A stretch of 64,000 nucleotides of DNA from Nocardioidaceae bacterium (GCA_020636935.1 JACJWW010000010.1:16173-80172); one strand, 5' to 3'; shown: positions 52,301 to 60,534, counted from the stretch's first letter. A program made the numbers and translations. The notes: a model not told the origin generated them from the letters alone.

Positions 52301-53021
52301 AGGTCCTGGCGCAGGTGGTGCCGCTGGCGCTGCTGGCACGGCTGGTGCGGCTGGATCCAACGCTCTCGCCTCAGCTGGAGCGACGTGGGTCGGTGGCAAC
52401 GGTGGCCTCGGCGGTAACGGTGCAGTTGGTCAAGGCGGCGGCGGTGGTGGCGGCGGCAAGTCTGCCTCTGCCTCCGGTGGCGGTGGCGGCGCCGGTGGCG
52501 CCGGCGGCGCAGCTGGCCTGAAGGCGACTCAGGGTGGCCAGGCAGGTGGCGGTTCATTCGCTGTCTACTCGGTCAACTCAGATGTCACGCTGACCAATGT
52601 TGTCGCGACTGCTGCCGCTGGCGGCAATGGTGGCAAGGGATCAGCTGGCGGCAAGGGTGGTCAAGGCGGCAACAGTGGTGCTGGCGGCTCTCAGTCGTGC
52701 TGTTCAGCTGGCGGCGGTGGCGGCGGCGGTGCCGGCGGTGGTGCTGGCGGCGGTGCCGGTGCCGGTGGCGGTGCTGGCGGACCCTCGATCGCCATCTTCC
52801 ACAACGGTACGGGCACAGCCACAGTCACCGGTGGGTCGCAGGCGCGAGCAGCGTCGGCAGCCACGGGTGGCGCCGGTGGTGCCGGTGGTGCCGGCGGTGC
52901 CCCGGGCACACCCGGTGGCAATGGCAATGCTGGTGGGACCGGGGTCACTGGAAACTCTGGTAGCGCCGGTAATGCTGGTCAGATCTACCGGATCTGGGAC
53001 AACAGCGTCACCACTTCATAA
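49395..53021 (+). CDS. Lipoprotein with seven PKD domains, MopE-like motif and PGRS-like tail
   Basis: 1208 residues, paralogue of the gene before it. The lipobox LVAAGCS again ends at Cys23. Seven PKD domains follow (residues about 30-640), each with an N/S-DPDG or similar loop and a WxFGDG core. YVDDDGDGVSPPADCNDAD at about residue 644 begins a full MopE-like metal-binding motif ending DQNCDGVDG. A beta-helix-like region (ILVAGGNYDAFDLGNG, VRGGYNGTFNG), then a long GGxGG-rich region with SQSCCSAGGGG and GGCGSYFGCG, and a final IWDNSVTTS. GAAGGGA precedes ATG 49395. Likely an extracellular, calcium-stiffened stalk with a Gly-rich surface head. Confidence 0.9.
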   Translation: MKVRARRIAASLIATVGLVAAGCSTTPGGTPPVAVMSATPDSGVAPLTVNFNSAGSNDPDGSISSYAWDFGDGGTATGSTATHNYGAPGVYTAKLTVTDNSGLTGSITKQITATSASNLPPVAKAGATPKNGTAPLAVAFSSAGTNDPDGTVASYEWTFGDGSPKDTSANPNHTYTVAGNYVATLKVTDNGGAVGTDTVTINVGANQPPTASASATPTSGKVPLAVAFSSTGSADPEGGALTYAWNFGDGDTSTSANPNHTYTAVGVYSAALTVTDTEGQSDTKTVTVTVNANQPPVSIPNADVTAGQAPLTVNFNGGDSNDPDGTIVSYLWDFGGGNTSTAQNPTYTFGSQGAKVVTLKVTDDDGATDTASITINVSAQPNVPPTAQAAATSPKTGVAPHTVTFSSAGSADSDGTIVSYNWQFGDGGSSNQANPSHTYTLAGSYTATLTVTDNAGGTASATVTGIEIAPNQAPTANASATPTVGKAPLAVAFSSAGSSDPEGQTLTYEWTFGDGSPSSNAANPNHTYTAAGTHTATLKVTDTAGAFDTKQVVITANANVAPTAAFNATPASGPRPLLVSLDASNSADADGNIVSYAWDFGDGTNGTGKNVTHTFAANATPYTVTLTVTDDNGATDTATTQITVYVDDDGDGVSPPADCNDADANTYPGAADPLDGVDQNCDGVDGTLANNIMVSISSGADSGSCGTVASPCASIAKGITRAGDTGRTVILVAGGNYDAFDLGNGLTVRGGYNGTFNGNGAATVVNGKLDSGVYYGVRVNGATTASKLAKLSINAGGASGVASNGVVITASTALVTLDQVTSTAGTGLNPAGVVVDGSQVKVKDSTINSGTATGAGSSAYGIRVVNGSNVDVSDSSVTASAGVNGADASAAAPTAPGQACAGPNGANASGPSSPGAGGVSCGGAGVTRGGSGGTGGDYSDPGAAGENGGGGAAGGNGGCGSYFGCGTSAGPGAGGAAGAAGTAGAAGSNALASAGATWVGGNGGLGGNGAVGQGGGGGGGGKSASASGGGGGAGGAGGAAGLKATQGGQAGGGSFAVYSVNSDVTLTNVVATAAAGGNGGKGSAGGKGGQGGNSGAGGSQSCCSAGGGGGGGAGGGAGGGAGAGGGAGGPSIAIFHNGTGTATVTGGSQARAASAATGGAGGAGGAGGAPGTPGGNGNAGGTGVTGNSGSAGNAGQIYRIWDNSVTTS

Positions 53022-53037
53022 CCCAACCCAACAAGTC

Positions 53038-53071
53038 TGTGGCCCCGGATGCGCAAGCATCCGGGGCCACA
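53038..53071 (+). terminator. Terminator after the second PKD lipoprotein
   Basis: A perfect 15-bp stem (53038-53052 with 53057-53071) with GCAA tetraloop, 16 bases past the stop; GTCGTTTC follows. Confidence 0.85.
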
Positions 53072-53358
53072 GTCGTTTCTGCGGCGGCTGCGTGCCTCGT
53101 CGTGCGCGCGCCAAATACTTGCGTGCCCTAGCGTCGGACACCCTTGCGAGTCGTGGTTTGTGTCATGCGTTGCGGTGGGTTGCGGCCTTGCGTCATGCGT
53201 TTGGTGGCCATATGCGCTGTGTTGTCATAAGCGCACTGTTCGGATGACGTTGGGGAGTTGTGTCACGGTTCGTATGACGCTGGGCTCACAGCAGGGCGGC
53301 AGCCCGTACGCCGAACCCTGCCGTCACTAACACCAACGGGCAGAGCGCTGCCGGAAGC
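53072..53358. other. Gap with no gene
   Basis: No convincing coding region in 287 bases. Short degenerate repeats are visible: GTCATGCGTT twice (around 53163 and 53200) and ATGACG(T/C)TGGG twice near 53245 and 53275. Confidence 0.6.
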
Positions 53359-56043
53359 TCAGGGGGTGTGTTGGGCCTGGAAATAGGTCAAGATCTCGAG
53401 GAACTCCTCGACGTCGACCTGTGAACGGTCGACTGTCATCTCCTTGCCGCTGCCCGTGAGCTTCACCGACCAGTTCTCCGCCTCCGGGCTCTCGGAGGCT
53501 TCCACCTTGAGATCTTTGGAGTTCAGGTCGAGGTGCTCGACGTGGTTGCCCTTGGCAAACTCGACCAGCCCGTCGGTGACCGACAAAATGCCTGGCTTCA
53601 CCATGAGCAGGCCGATCAGGAACAAGAGCAACACACCGCAAGCGGCCATCAATGCGGTCAGCGGGGTCTGTCCGGGCCGCAGCACCTGCCATCCGATTGC
53701 CCCGGCCACTGCCACGCCAGCGATCACGCACCCACCGACCAACACAGATCGCGCGGTCGACGCCTGCCGGAATGCGACGTACTCCGGCGGCTTTTCGGTG
53801 CTTGTGGTTGATTTGGGTGAGTGTGGTTTCACTGGTTCACCAGTGAATTTGCCACGTTGCACCTTTTGCAAAGGGGGCTCCGTGACAATTTCACTGGGTA
53901 CCCCGTGAATTTGGTCGGCGTCTTCTTCATCGTCAGGCGCGGGTACGACGCCACGCAGCGTGGGCGCGGCAGAGACCTTGCTTGGGGGGTCAGACAGGGG
54001 CTTGGGCGCCTCAGGGACATCGCCCACGATTTCGGGTGGCTTCGAGACCGAGTGACGCCCACTGAAGGTGGGTACGCCGAAGCTGCTGGTGTCGGTCTTC
54101 GTTTTGGACTCAGTGGGGGGCTCGCCTGAAGGTGGAGCGCCGATCAGCCCGGTTGTCGCGGTGTCGTTCGTCGGCGTGGGCGCGGTGGAAGAGTGCTTTG
54201 CCTCAGCCTTTACACCTGGTGGCGGCGCAGCCACTGTCGGTTTGTCATCGGGAGTGGTGTCAGGCTGATCTGCTTTGGCGGGAGGCGCCGGTGGCGGTGG
54301 TGTGCCTGCGGCAAGCCACTCGGTCATCGAGTCGGCATATGGCTCATCCGGCTCGGGCTTTGACTGTCGCCTGCTGAACAACCCGCGCTTCTTTCGCAGA
54401 GGCTCAGGGACAGGGCTCTTTGGGGTCTCGACCAGTGGCACATCAGCTTTGAATGCTGCAGCAGGCTCGGCCGGGGTGGGAGTCTCGGCGGCCAACGGGG
54501 TCGCCGGTTTGGGCTCCTCGGACTGCTGGGCTTCCGAGGCCTCCGCGACCTGACCGGGCTGATCGCTCGCCCCAAGCTCTCCCTCAGGCAAGGCCCCACT
54601 GAGCCAGTCGTATGACTGAGGAGCCTCAGCTTCGGCCTGGGGCTTGGTGGTCTCAACCGGCGAGGGCACTGGTGGCATGGAGACGGGCTCAGGCTTCGCC
54701 GACGGGGCAGTCTGGAGCGGAGGGTCTGCTGTTGAGGAGCTGTCCTTCTTGCCGCGTCTCCCAAAGAGTCCGCGCTTCTCCTTGGGCTCTGGGGGCGCAG
54801 TGGCCGCCGCATCGCTGGCAGCCTTGGTCTTCTCAGTTTCATCGACCACTGTTGGGGCCGCTGGCGTGGGGAGCACCCCCGTGTCATCTTTGGTCGGGGC
54901 CGTCACCTCTGGTGCGGGTACGGCGGTCTCAGCGGTTGCAGGCTCAGACACGATGGGTTCAGGGGTCTTGGGCTCTGGAGCAGGAGCAGGGGCGTCGCCA
55001 TACAGGTGGCTACTGAGCCAATCGCCTGTGCTTTCGGACGTCGAAGTTGAGGCGGGTGTTTTGGGCTCCGTGACCACGGGCGCAGCCTCGACGACCGGTG
55101 GTACGACGGGCTTGGGCGCTGGCGGAGTGGTGGTCGAACTGTCGTCGCCCAATTGGCCGCCCGATTGGTCGCCTAGCCAGTCGCGGGAAACACTCGCTTC
55201 ATCTGCGGCTGGCGAGCTCTCGGCGGGCACATCCTCGGTTGGGGGTGCCACGGGAGCGGCTAGGGGTTGCTCTGGCTTGGTGGGCTCAGGTGTGAGCGCT
55301 GGCTGGGCTGGCTCGGGGGAGACAACCTGCTCAACGGGCTCTGGTGTGGGCCAACTGTTGATGCTGAGCCAGTCCGTGGTGTCGGCGGCCGGCTGCGCTG
55401 GCGGCGGGGTCGCCTCGGCGACTGGGGGTACGACGGACTCGGGCGCCGGGGGCGGTGCCGGGGCTTCGCGCTCGGCAACGACTGGTTCGCGCTCGGCGAC
55501 GACTGGTTCGGGCTCGGCAACGACTGGCTCGACAACCACTGCCTCGGGAGCTGGCGGGGTTGGCTTTGGAGCTACCGGTTCGGGCGTCACGGGAGGGACG
55601 ACAGAGGGTTCGGCCGCAACTGGTTTGGGCGCAGGTGGTGCGGCTGGCGCCACGGGCTCGGCAGTCACAGGCTCAGCAGTCGCAGGCTCAGGTGGTCTGA
55701 AGCTCTCTGGCGCTGCGCGTTCGGGCTCGGGCTCGGCGGGAGCATCGCTGCGCATGACGGGAGCAGGCGGGCCGGAGTAGCTCCAGCCAGGGCGTTCTGA
55801 AGCGGGTCGGGGTGCCGGGGCTGCAGGGGTTTGGGGCGCCTCGGGCTCGGGGGCAGGTGCTGGCTCCGGTGCGCTGCGTCGGCGGCGGCCAAAGCGGGTG
55901 GGGTGGCGTTCTTGATCTTGACGCGGAGTGCCGTAGCCGTGCTCGAAGGCGTCGCGCATCACCGCCAATGGGTCGGGCGGTGAATAGTCGTCTGAGTCGG
56001 GCCCGTTGTTGTCGGGGCGGTCCTCATCGGGACGTCCTGGCAA
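53359..56043 (-). CDS. Large Pro-rich protein with two C-terminal membrane helices and recurring DWL motifs
   Basis: 894 residues, family not recognised. Residues 1-760 are low-complexity (Pro, Glu, Ala, Val) and presumably disordered. DWLS, DWLG or EWLA recurs five times (near 223, 287, 341, 479 and 576), and KRGLFxRRxxK twice (near 423 and 556). Two membrane helices follow (about 765-785 and 792-814) and then an approximately 80-residue soluble C-terminal domain that looks PH-like. The start is ATG 56043. Residues about 710-740 are encoded by a copy of the 90-bp repeat. It could be a scaffold for envelope or division proteins; this is a guess. Confidence 0.75.
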   Translation of the reverse strand: MPGRPDEDRPDNNGPDSDDYSPPDPLAVMRDAFEHGYGTPRQDQERHPTRFGRRRRSAPEPAPAPEPEAPQTPAAPAPRPASERPGWSYSGPPAPVMRSDAPAEPEPERAAPESFRPPEPATAEPVTAEPVAPAAPPAPKPVAAEPSVVPPVTPEPVAPKPTPPAPEAVVVEPVVAEPEPVVAEREPVVAEREAPAPPPAPESVVPPVAEATPPPAQPAADTTDWLSINSWPTPEPVEQVVSPEPAQPALTPEPTKPEQPLAAPVAPPTEDVPAESSPAADEASVSRDWLGDQSGGQLGDDSSTTTPPAPKPVVPPVVEAAPVVTEPKTPASTSTSESTGDWLSSHLYGDAPAPAPEPKTPEPIVSEPATAETAVPAPEVTAPTKDDTGVLPTPAAPTVVDETEKTKAASDAAATAPPEPKEKRGLFGRRGKKDSSSTADPPLQTAPSAKPEPVSMPPVPSPVETTKPQAEAEAPQSYDWLSGALPEGELGASDQPGQVAEASEAQQSEEPKPATPLAAETPTPAEPAAAFKADVPLVETPKSPVPEPLRKKRGLFSRRQSKPEPDEPYADSMTEWLAAGTPPPPAPPAKADQPDTTPDDKPTVAAPPPGVKAEAKHSSTAPTPTNDTATTGLIGAPPSGEPPTESKTKTDTSSFGVPTFSGRHSVSKPPEIVGDVPEAPKPLSDPPSKVSAAPTLRGVVPAPDDEEDADQIHGVPSEIVTEPPLQKVQRGKFTGEPVKPHSPKSTTSTEKPPEYVAFRQASTARSVLVGGCVIAGVAVAGAIGWQVLRPGQTPLTALMAACGVLLLFLIGLLMVKPGILSVTDGLVEFAKGNHVEHLDLNSKDLKVEASESPEAENWSVKLTGSGKEMTVDRSQVDVEEFLEILTYFQAQHTP
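53825..53914. repeat. Three-hairpin repeat, copy B (inside a coding sequence)
   Basis: A 90-bp copy, same length as copy A, starting GGTTTCACTGG and ending GTGAATTTGG. It lies wholly within the minus-strand gene 53359-56043, in frame, adding 30 codons (IHGVPSEIVTEPP, then KVQRGKFTGEPVKP). The sequence reads through without a stop. Confidence 0.8.
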
Positions 56044-56411
56044 CGTCCACTCCTCTCACGTCGTACACCTAAACAGATCAGCGCATTGATTGTCCCAAAA
56101 CCCACTCTCGCAAACCTTAGGTTTGCCCGAAAATTTTGGTCTCCACTGAGTTGACGTAGCTCCCAGCCTCTCATGACGGAGCTTGAGGAAGAGACTCCAG
56201 CAGACACGGAATGCGACCCCGGGTCCGAGCGTGCAGGCTTGTTGGTAGTGTCATGACTGCCAAGGTGCAGTTCCAGCGGTACACAACGCTCGTTGGAGTT
56301 TGTGATCCAACCGGCGGTTCTGAGCTCAACCTGAGTCGGGACGAGGTTTCACGCATCTTGGTGAGGTCATCAAATGATGGTCTCTCGCCCCGATACAAGG
56401 AGTAAAAGAGC
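56044..56411. other. Divergent control region between the Pro-rich gene and the cold-shock gene
   Basis: No gene supported in 368 bases. GCAAACC-TTA-GGTTTGC (56110-56126) is a 7-bp inverted repeat and possible operator. The part next to the cold-shock gene (about 56250-56400) may be its long 5' leader, as is usual for csp genes. Short open frames here lack any family similarity. Confidence 0.5.
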
Positions 56412-56615
56412 ATGGCTCAGGGCACAGTTAAGTGGTTCAACGCTGAAAAGGGCTTTGGTTTCATCGCCCAAGAAGACGGCGGCGACGACGTCTTCGTTCA
56501 CTACTCGGCCATTCAGTCGCAGGGCTACAAGTCCCTCGACGAAAACCAGAAGGTGCAGTTCGACGTCACCCAGGGTCCCAAGGGGCCTCAGGCTGAAAAC
56601 GTCGTCCCCATCTGA
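56412..56615 (+). CDS. cspA: Cold-shock protein
   Basis: 67-residue OB-fold RNA chaperone. The RNP-1 and RNP-2 motifs KGFGFIAQE and DVFVHYSAI are intact, opening with GTVKWFNAEKGFGF. AAGGAG ten bases before the ATG marks the start. It melts RNA secondary structure at low temperature or growth change. Followed by a strong terminator. Confidence 0.96.
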   Translation: MAQGTVKWFNAEKGFGFIAQEDGGDDVFVHYSAIQSQGYKSLDENQKVQFDVTQGPKGPQAENVVPI

Positions 56616-56628
56616 TTGACGACAACTT

Positions 56629-56670
56629 TGAGGGCCATGGTCGATTGACCGTGGCCCTCATTGCTTTTCC
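56629..56670 (+). terminator. Terminator after cspA
   Basis: A 14-bp stem (56629-56642 with 56647-56660, one G-T pair) and GATT loop, followed by TTGCTTTTCC, the best T-run of any hairpin in the window. Confidence 0.88.
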
Positions 56671-56711
56671 GCTGGTGCTCGTGGCAGCGCAGGCGCCAAG
56701 CGCCGTCTTGA

Positions 56712-57491
56712 TCAGCCGAAACGGCCTGAGATGTAGGCCTCGGTGGCTGGCTCATCGGGGGTGCTGAACACCTTGGTGGTGGGGTTCATCTCGATCAGGT
56801 GGCCCGGCTTGCCGGCTCCGGCGATATTGAAGAAGGCGGTGTCTTGCGACACCCGGGCCGCTTGTTGCATGTTGTGGGTGACGATCACGATCGTGTACTC
56901 CGCCTTGAGTTCATGGATCAGATCTTCGATCGCCGAGGTCGAGATCGGGTCAAGTGCCGAGCAGGGCTCGTCCATCAGGAGTACGTCGGGCTCGACCGCG
57001 ATCGCACGGGCGATGCAGAGCCGCTGCTGTTGGCCACCGGAGAGACCCGAGGCAGGCTTGTTGAGCCGGTCGTGCACTTCATCCCACAAGTTCGCGCCTT
57101 TGAGCGCCTTCTCAGCAATGTGGTCAGCTGCTGCCTTCTTGAGCTTCTTGTTGTTCAGACGGCTGCCAGCCAGGACGTTCTCATAGATTGACATCGTCGG
57201 GAATGGGTTGGGTCTTTGGAAAACCATGCCCACCATGCGGCGTACTTGCACCGGATCAACTTCTGGATCGTAGATCGACTGGCCGTCCAGGAGGACCTTG
57301 CCCTCGACCCGTGCCCCAGGGATCACCTCGTGCATTCTGTTCAGTGAGCGCAGCAGGGTCGACTTGCCGCATCCGGATGGCCCGATGAAGGCCGTCACCG
57401 AGCGTGCCGGGATGGTCATGTTGATGCCTTCGACGGCAAGGAAGTCGCCGTAGTAGACATCGAGGTCACAGATGTCGATGCTCTTTGACAT
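56712..57491 (-). CDS. pstB: Phosphate ABC transporter ATPase
   Basis: 259 residues. Walker A GPSGCGKSTLLRSLNR, signature LSGGQQQRLCIARA, Walker B VLLMDEPCSALDP and the switch His in IVIVTHNMQQAARV are present. It powers phosphate uptake. Last gene of the operon pstS-pstC-pstA-pstB; 15 bases separate it from pstA. Confidence 0.97.
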   Translation of the reverse strand: MSKSIDICDLDVYYGDFLAVEGINMTIPARSVTAFIGPSGCGKSTLLRSLNRMHEVIPGARVEGKVLLDGQSIYDPEVDPVQVRRMVGMVFQRPNPFPTMSIYENVLAGSRLNNKKLKKAAADHIAEKALKGANLWDEVHDRLNKPASGLSGGQQQRLCIARAIAVEPDVLLMDEPCSALDPISTSAIEDLIHELKAEYTIVIVTHNMQQAARVSQDTAFFNIAGAGKPGHLIEMNPTTKVFSTPDEPATEAYISGRFG

Positions 57492-57506
57492 TGGATTCCT
57501 TTCCGG

Positions 57507-58415
57507 CTAGCCCCGTTTGGGCGCCAGCCACCTTCCAGCGAGTCTGGCAATCAGGTTGAGGGTCAGCACGATCACGGTCAGCACAAACGCAGCCCCCCAA
57601 GCCATGTCTGCCAAGAGCTCAGCATCCGGAGAGGTCTTGGTGATGTTGTAGTAGATGAAGACGGGCAGAGTCATCATGCGATCTGAGAACAGGTTGGTGT
57701 TCACTGAGTCGGAGAAGCCAGCGATGATCAGCAGCGGTGCGGTCTCGCCGATGATCCGGGCTATTGCCAAGGTGACTCCAGTGATGATGCCAGACGTTGC
57801 GGTGGGCAGCACCACTTTCGTGATGGTGCGCCACTTGGACACCCCCAGGGCGTACGCCGCTTCGCGCAGGTCGTTGGGCACTAGCTTCAGCATCTCTTCG
57901 CTCGATCGCACCACGATCGGGATCATCAGGATTGACAGGGCCACCGCGCCACCGAATCCCATCCTGACACTTGGTCCGAAGAAGAGTGCGAAGAGCGCGA
58001 AGGCGAAGAGCCCTGCCACGATCGAGGGGATCCCGGTCATCACGTCAACCATGAATCTGATCCAGTGGCCCAGTCGATTGCTCCCGGCGTATTCAACGAG
58101 GTAGATCGAAGTCATCAGTCCGATCGGTACGGCGATCACGGTTGCGGCGAAAGTGATCAGGACCGTGCCCCAGATGGCATGCGCAATGCCTCCGGTCTCT
58201 CCGACGACATTACGCATCGACCAGGTCAGGAATCGGAGGTTCATCTGAGATGCACCTTGGACGATCACATTCCACAGGAGCAGCGCAAGGGGTGTCAGTG
58301 CGATGACGAGGGCCAGCCAGATCAACATGGTGACCACTTGGTCGGTGATCGAGCGCCGAGACCACCTTGACCGGTGCAGTGAGTTTGAGGGGGTTGTCGC
58401 GTTGGCCTGACTCAT
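57507..58415 (-). CDS. pstA: Phosphate ABC transporter permease PstA
   Basis: 302 residues with six or so membrane helices. The permease EAA-like loop is RSSEEMLKLVPNDLREAAYALGVSKWRTI, contacting PstB. GIPSIVAGLFAFALF precedes it. The start overlaps the pstC stop by four bases. Confidence 0.95.
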   Translation of the reverse strand: MSQANATTPSNSLHRSRWSRRSITDQVVTMLIWLALVIALTPLALLLWNVIVQGASQMNLRFLTWSMRNVVGETGGIAHAIWGTVLITFAATVIAVPIGLMTSIYLVEYAGSNRLGHWIRFMVDVMTGIPSIVAGLFAFALFALFFGPSVRMGFGGAVALSILMIPIVVRSSEEMLKLVPNDLREAAYALGVSKWRTITKVVLPTATSGIITGVTLAIARIIGETAPLLIIAGFSDSVNTNLFSDRMMTLPVFIYYNITKTSPDAELLADMAWGAAFVLTVIVLTLNLIARLAGRWLAPKRG

Positions 58416-59410
58416 GATGCCCGCCGCTCTCCGGCACGAGTCAGGATCAATCTCGCCAAGAAGTTGACTGCGAAGCTGATCGCGAACAGTGCCAAGCCAC
58501 TGAAGATCAGCACATTGACCTTGGTGCCGAAGGCTTCAGGGAAGCGCAACGCGATATTGGCTGCGATCGTTGATGGATTGTCTGCAGAGATCAGGTTGAG
58601 GGAGAACAAGCCTCCTTGGGTGGAAAGCACCATCGCCACCGCCATGGTCTCGCCCATCGCGCGGCCCAGCCCAAGCATGGCCGCTGACACGATGCCGGAG
58701 CGGGCGTGGGGGAAGACCACCAGGCGCACCATCTCCCAGCGCGTGGCACCCAGGGCCAAAGCAGCCTCTTGATGAAGGCGAGGGGTTTGGCTGAAGATCT
58801 CCCGAGAGATCGCGGTGATGATGGGGAGGATCATGATTGCCAACACCACTGCGGCGGTGAGGATTGTTCGCCCCGAGCCCGATGCGGGTCCGTGGAATAG
58901 GGGCAGCCAGTTGGTCAGGCTGCTCGCGGCCAACCATTCATAGAGCGGGGTCAGATATTTACCGAGAGTGAATGCTCCCCAAAGCCCGAAGATGACCGAA
59001 GGGATGGCAGCCAGCAGGTCGATCGCATAACCGATTGGGCTGGCCAACCGGCCAGGTGCATAGTGGGAGACCGCTAGTGCCACTGCCAGGGCGAGTGGCG
59101 TGGCGATCAGGAGAGCCAGCAGCGCGGCGAGCGTGGTGCCATAGGCCAGTTTGGCTACATAGATCAGCAGGCTGCTTTGCCCGTCTAGATCTGACTCAGT
59201 CGCGGAGAAGGCAGGCATTCCTTTGACCGTCAAGAAGATCGCGACTCCCGCGAGTGCGATCAGGATCGTGAAGGCTGCGGCCTTGGCGAACCCGGCGAAG
59301 ACCGAATCGCCGACGGGCTGCCGTCGGTTTCCGCCCGTCTCGCCAGCCAACTTGGCCAGGGCACCTGGGGGAATCCCAGATGCCCTGGTCGTTATGGATT
59401 CGTTGAGCAT
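58412..59410 (-). CDS. pstC: Phosphate ABC transporter permease PstC
   Basis: 332 residues, partner permease. AAIPSVIFGLWGAFTLG, the EAA-like loop QEAALALGATRWEMVRLVVFPHARSGI, and GRAMGETMAVAMVLS identify PstC. Eight bases from pstS. The N-terminal 30 residues are cytoplasmic. Confidence 0.95.
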   Translation of the reverse strand: MLNESITTRASGIPPGALAKLAGETGGNRRQPVGDSVFAGFAKAAAFTILIALAGVAIFLTVKGMPAFSATESDLDGQSSLLIYVAKLAYGTTLAALLALLIATPLALAVALAVSHYAPGRLASPIGYAIDLLAAIPSVIFGLWGAFTLGKYLTPLYEWLAASSLTNWLPLFHGPASGSGRTILTAAVVLAIMILPIITAISREIFSQTPRLHQEAALALGATRWEMVRLVVFPHARSGIVSAAMLGLGRAMGETMAVAMVLSTQGGLFSLNLISADNPSTIAANIALRFPEAFGTKVNVLIFSGLALFAISFAVNFLARLILTRAGERRAS

Positions 59411-59418
59411 GAGTGCTC

Positions 59419-60534
59419 CTAGGAGCTCATGCCCGCGACGATGCGAGCGGCCTGCTCGCGCAACTCGGTGGGTAGTGGAGCCGAGCCAGCGCTCTTCGCG
59501 GCGGACTCCTGCCCTTCGTCACTGAGCACGTAGGTGAAGAACTCCTTTGCCACCTCGGCCTGCTCATCATCGGAGGATTGGCAGCCGATCAGATACGAAA
59601 CCAGGGCCAACGGGTAGGCGCCCGCTGCCGAAGTGGCTCTGTCCAGGTCGACAACCAAATCGGTCTCACCACGGCTGTCATCGGTCTTCGAGGCGGCCAA
59701 CGCCTTGGCTGCGCCATCGGCGCTTGGTGCCACGAACTCAGCTCCGACCTTGATCTTGACCGTGGTCATGCCCTGGGTGGCGCTGAGGTCGGCGTAGCCG
59801 ATCGACCCGGCGGTTTGTTTCACGGTCGCCACCATCCCTGAGGTTTGCGCGGCGGCCTCACCCTTCAGAGTGGCTGGCCAAACCTTGTCTGCTTCGTTCG
59901 TCCAGGCGCCTTCGGATGCCTTCTCCAAGTAGTCGGTGAAGTTCTTCGTCGTACCTGACTCATCGGAGCGGTGGACCGGCCGGACCGGACCATCAGGGAG
60001 AGCGACGCCGGGGTTGGTGGCTGCGATCGCCGGGTCATTCCACTTGGTGATCTGCCCCTCGAAGATTTTCGCCAAGGTGGGGGAGTCCAGATTCAGCTCT
60101 TCAACCCCTTCGACATTGAAGACCACTGCGATTGGGCTGATGTAGTTGGGCACCTCGATCGGGTCGGAGCCACAACGTTGCTTGGCCTTGTCGACCTCGT
60201 CGCTGTCAGGGTCCAATGCTGAGTCTGAGCCGGCGAAGACAACTGCCTTCTGCAAGAAGGCCTCAACGCCCGCACCGGAGCCAGAGGGGTCGTAGTTGAT
60301 CGTGGCTGACGGGTTGTCGGTCTGGAAGTCCTTGCGCCAGGCGTCCATGGCGGCAGTCTGTGCGCTGGAGCCAGCGCCGTTGAGGGTCCCAGAGAGACCG
60401 CCAGAGGAGCCGCTTTCGTTGCCAGCCCCACATGCGGTCAAGGTCGTGGCGAGGGCAAGGGCAGCCAAGCCGCCGGCCATGAGCTTTGCACGTGAAGTGC
60501 GTGTCACTTCGTTGATGGTTTGATTTGTGTTCAC
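59419..60534 (-). CDS. pstS: Phosphate-binding lipoprotein PstS
   Basis: 371 residues. Lipobox LTACG places the lipid on Cys35. NGAGSSAQTAAMDAW, YDPSGSGAGVEAF and RSDESGTTKNFTDYL bind phosphate; the GSSAQ and SGSGAG loops and the RSDESGT element are classic. It captures phosphate outside the membrane for PstCAB. A PHO box lies just upstream, so it should rise in phosphate starvation. Confidence 0.96.
   Translation of the reverse strand: MNTNQTINEVTRTSRAKLMAGGLAALALATTLTACGAGNESGSSGGLSGTLNGAGSSAQTAAMDAWRKDFQTDNPSATINYDPSGSGAGVEAFLQKAVVFAGSDSALDPDSDEVDKAKQRCGSDPIEVPNYISPIAVVFNVEGVEELNLDSPTLAKIFEGQITKWNDPAIAATNPGVALPDGPVRPVHRSDESGTTKNFTDYLEKASEGAWTNEADKVWPATLKGEAAAQTSGMVATVKQTAGSIGYADLSATQGMTTVKIKVGAEFVAPSADGAAKALAASKTDDSRGETDLVVDLDRATSAAGAYPLALVSYLIGCQSSDDEQAEVAKEFFTYVLSDEGQESAAKSAGSAPLPTELREQAARIVAGMSS

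Noticed and set aside
48360..52960. PE_PGRS protein of mycobacterial type
   Set aside because: The Gly-rich tails look similar, but there is no PE domain; the proteins are lipoproteins with PKD domains.
53049..53330. Small gene behind the second lipoprotein
   Set aside because: It begins inside the terminator stem and is made of degenerate repeats with odd composition.
56171..56413. Small genes in the cold-shock leader
   Set aside because: Short frames on both strands overlap each other, with no ribosome site or family match.
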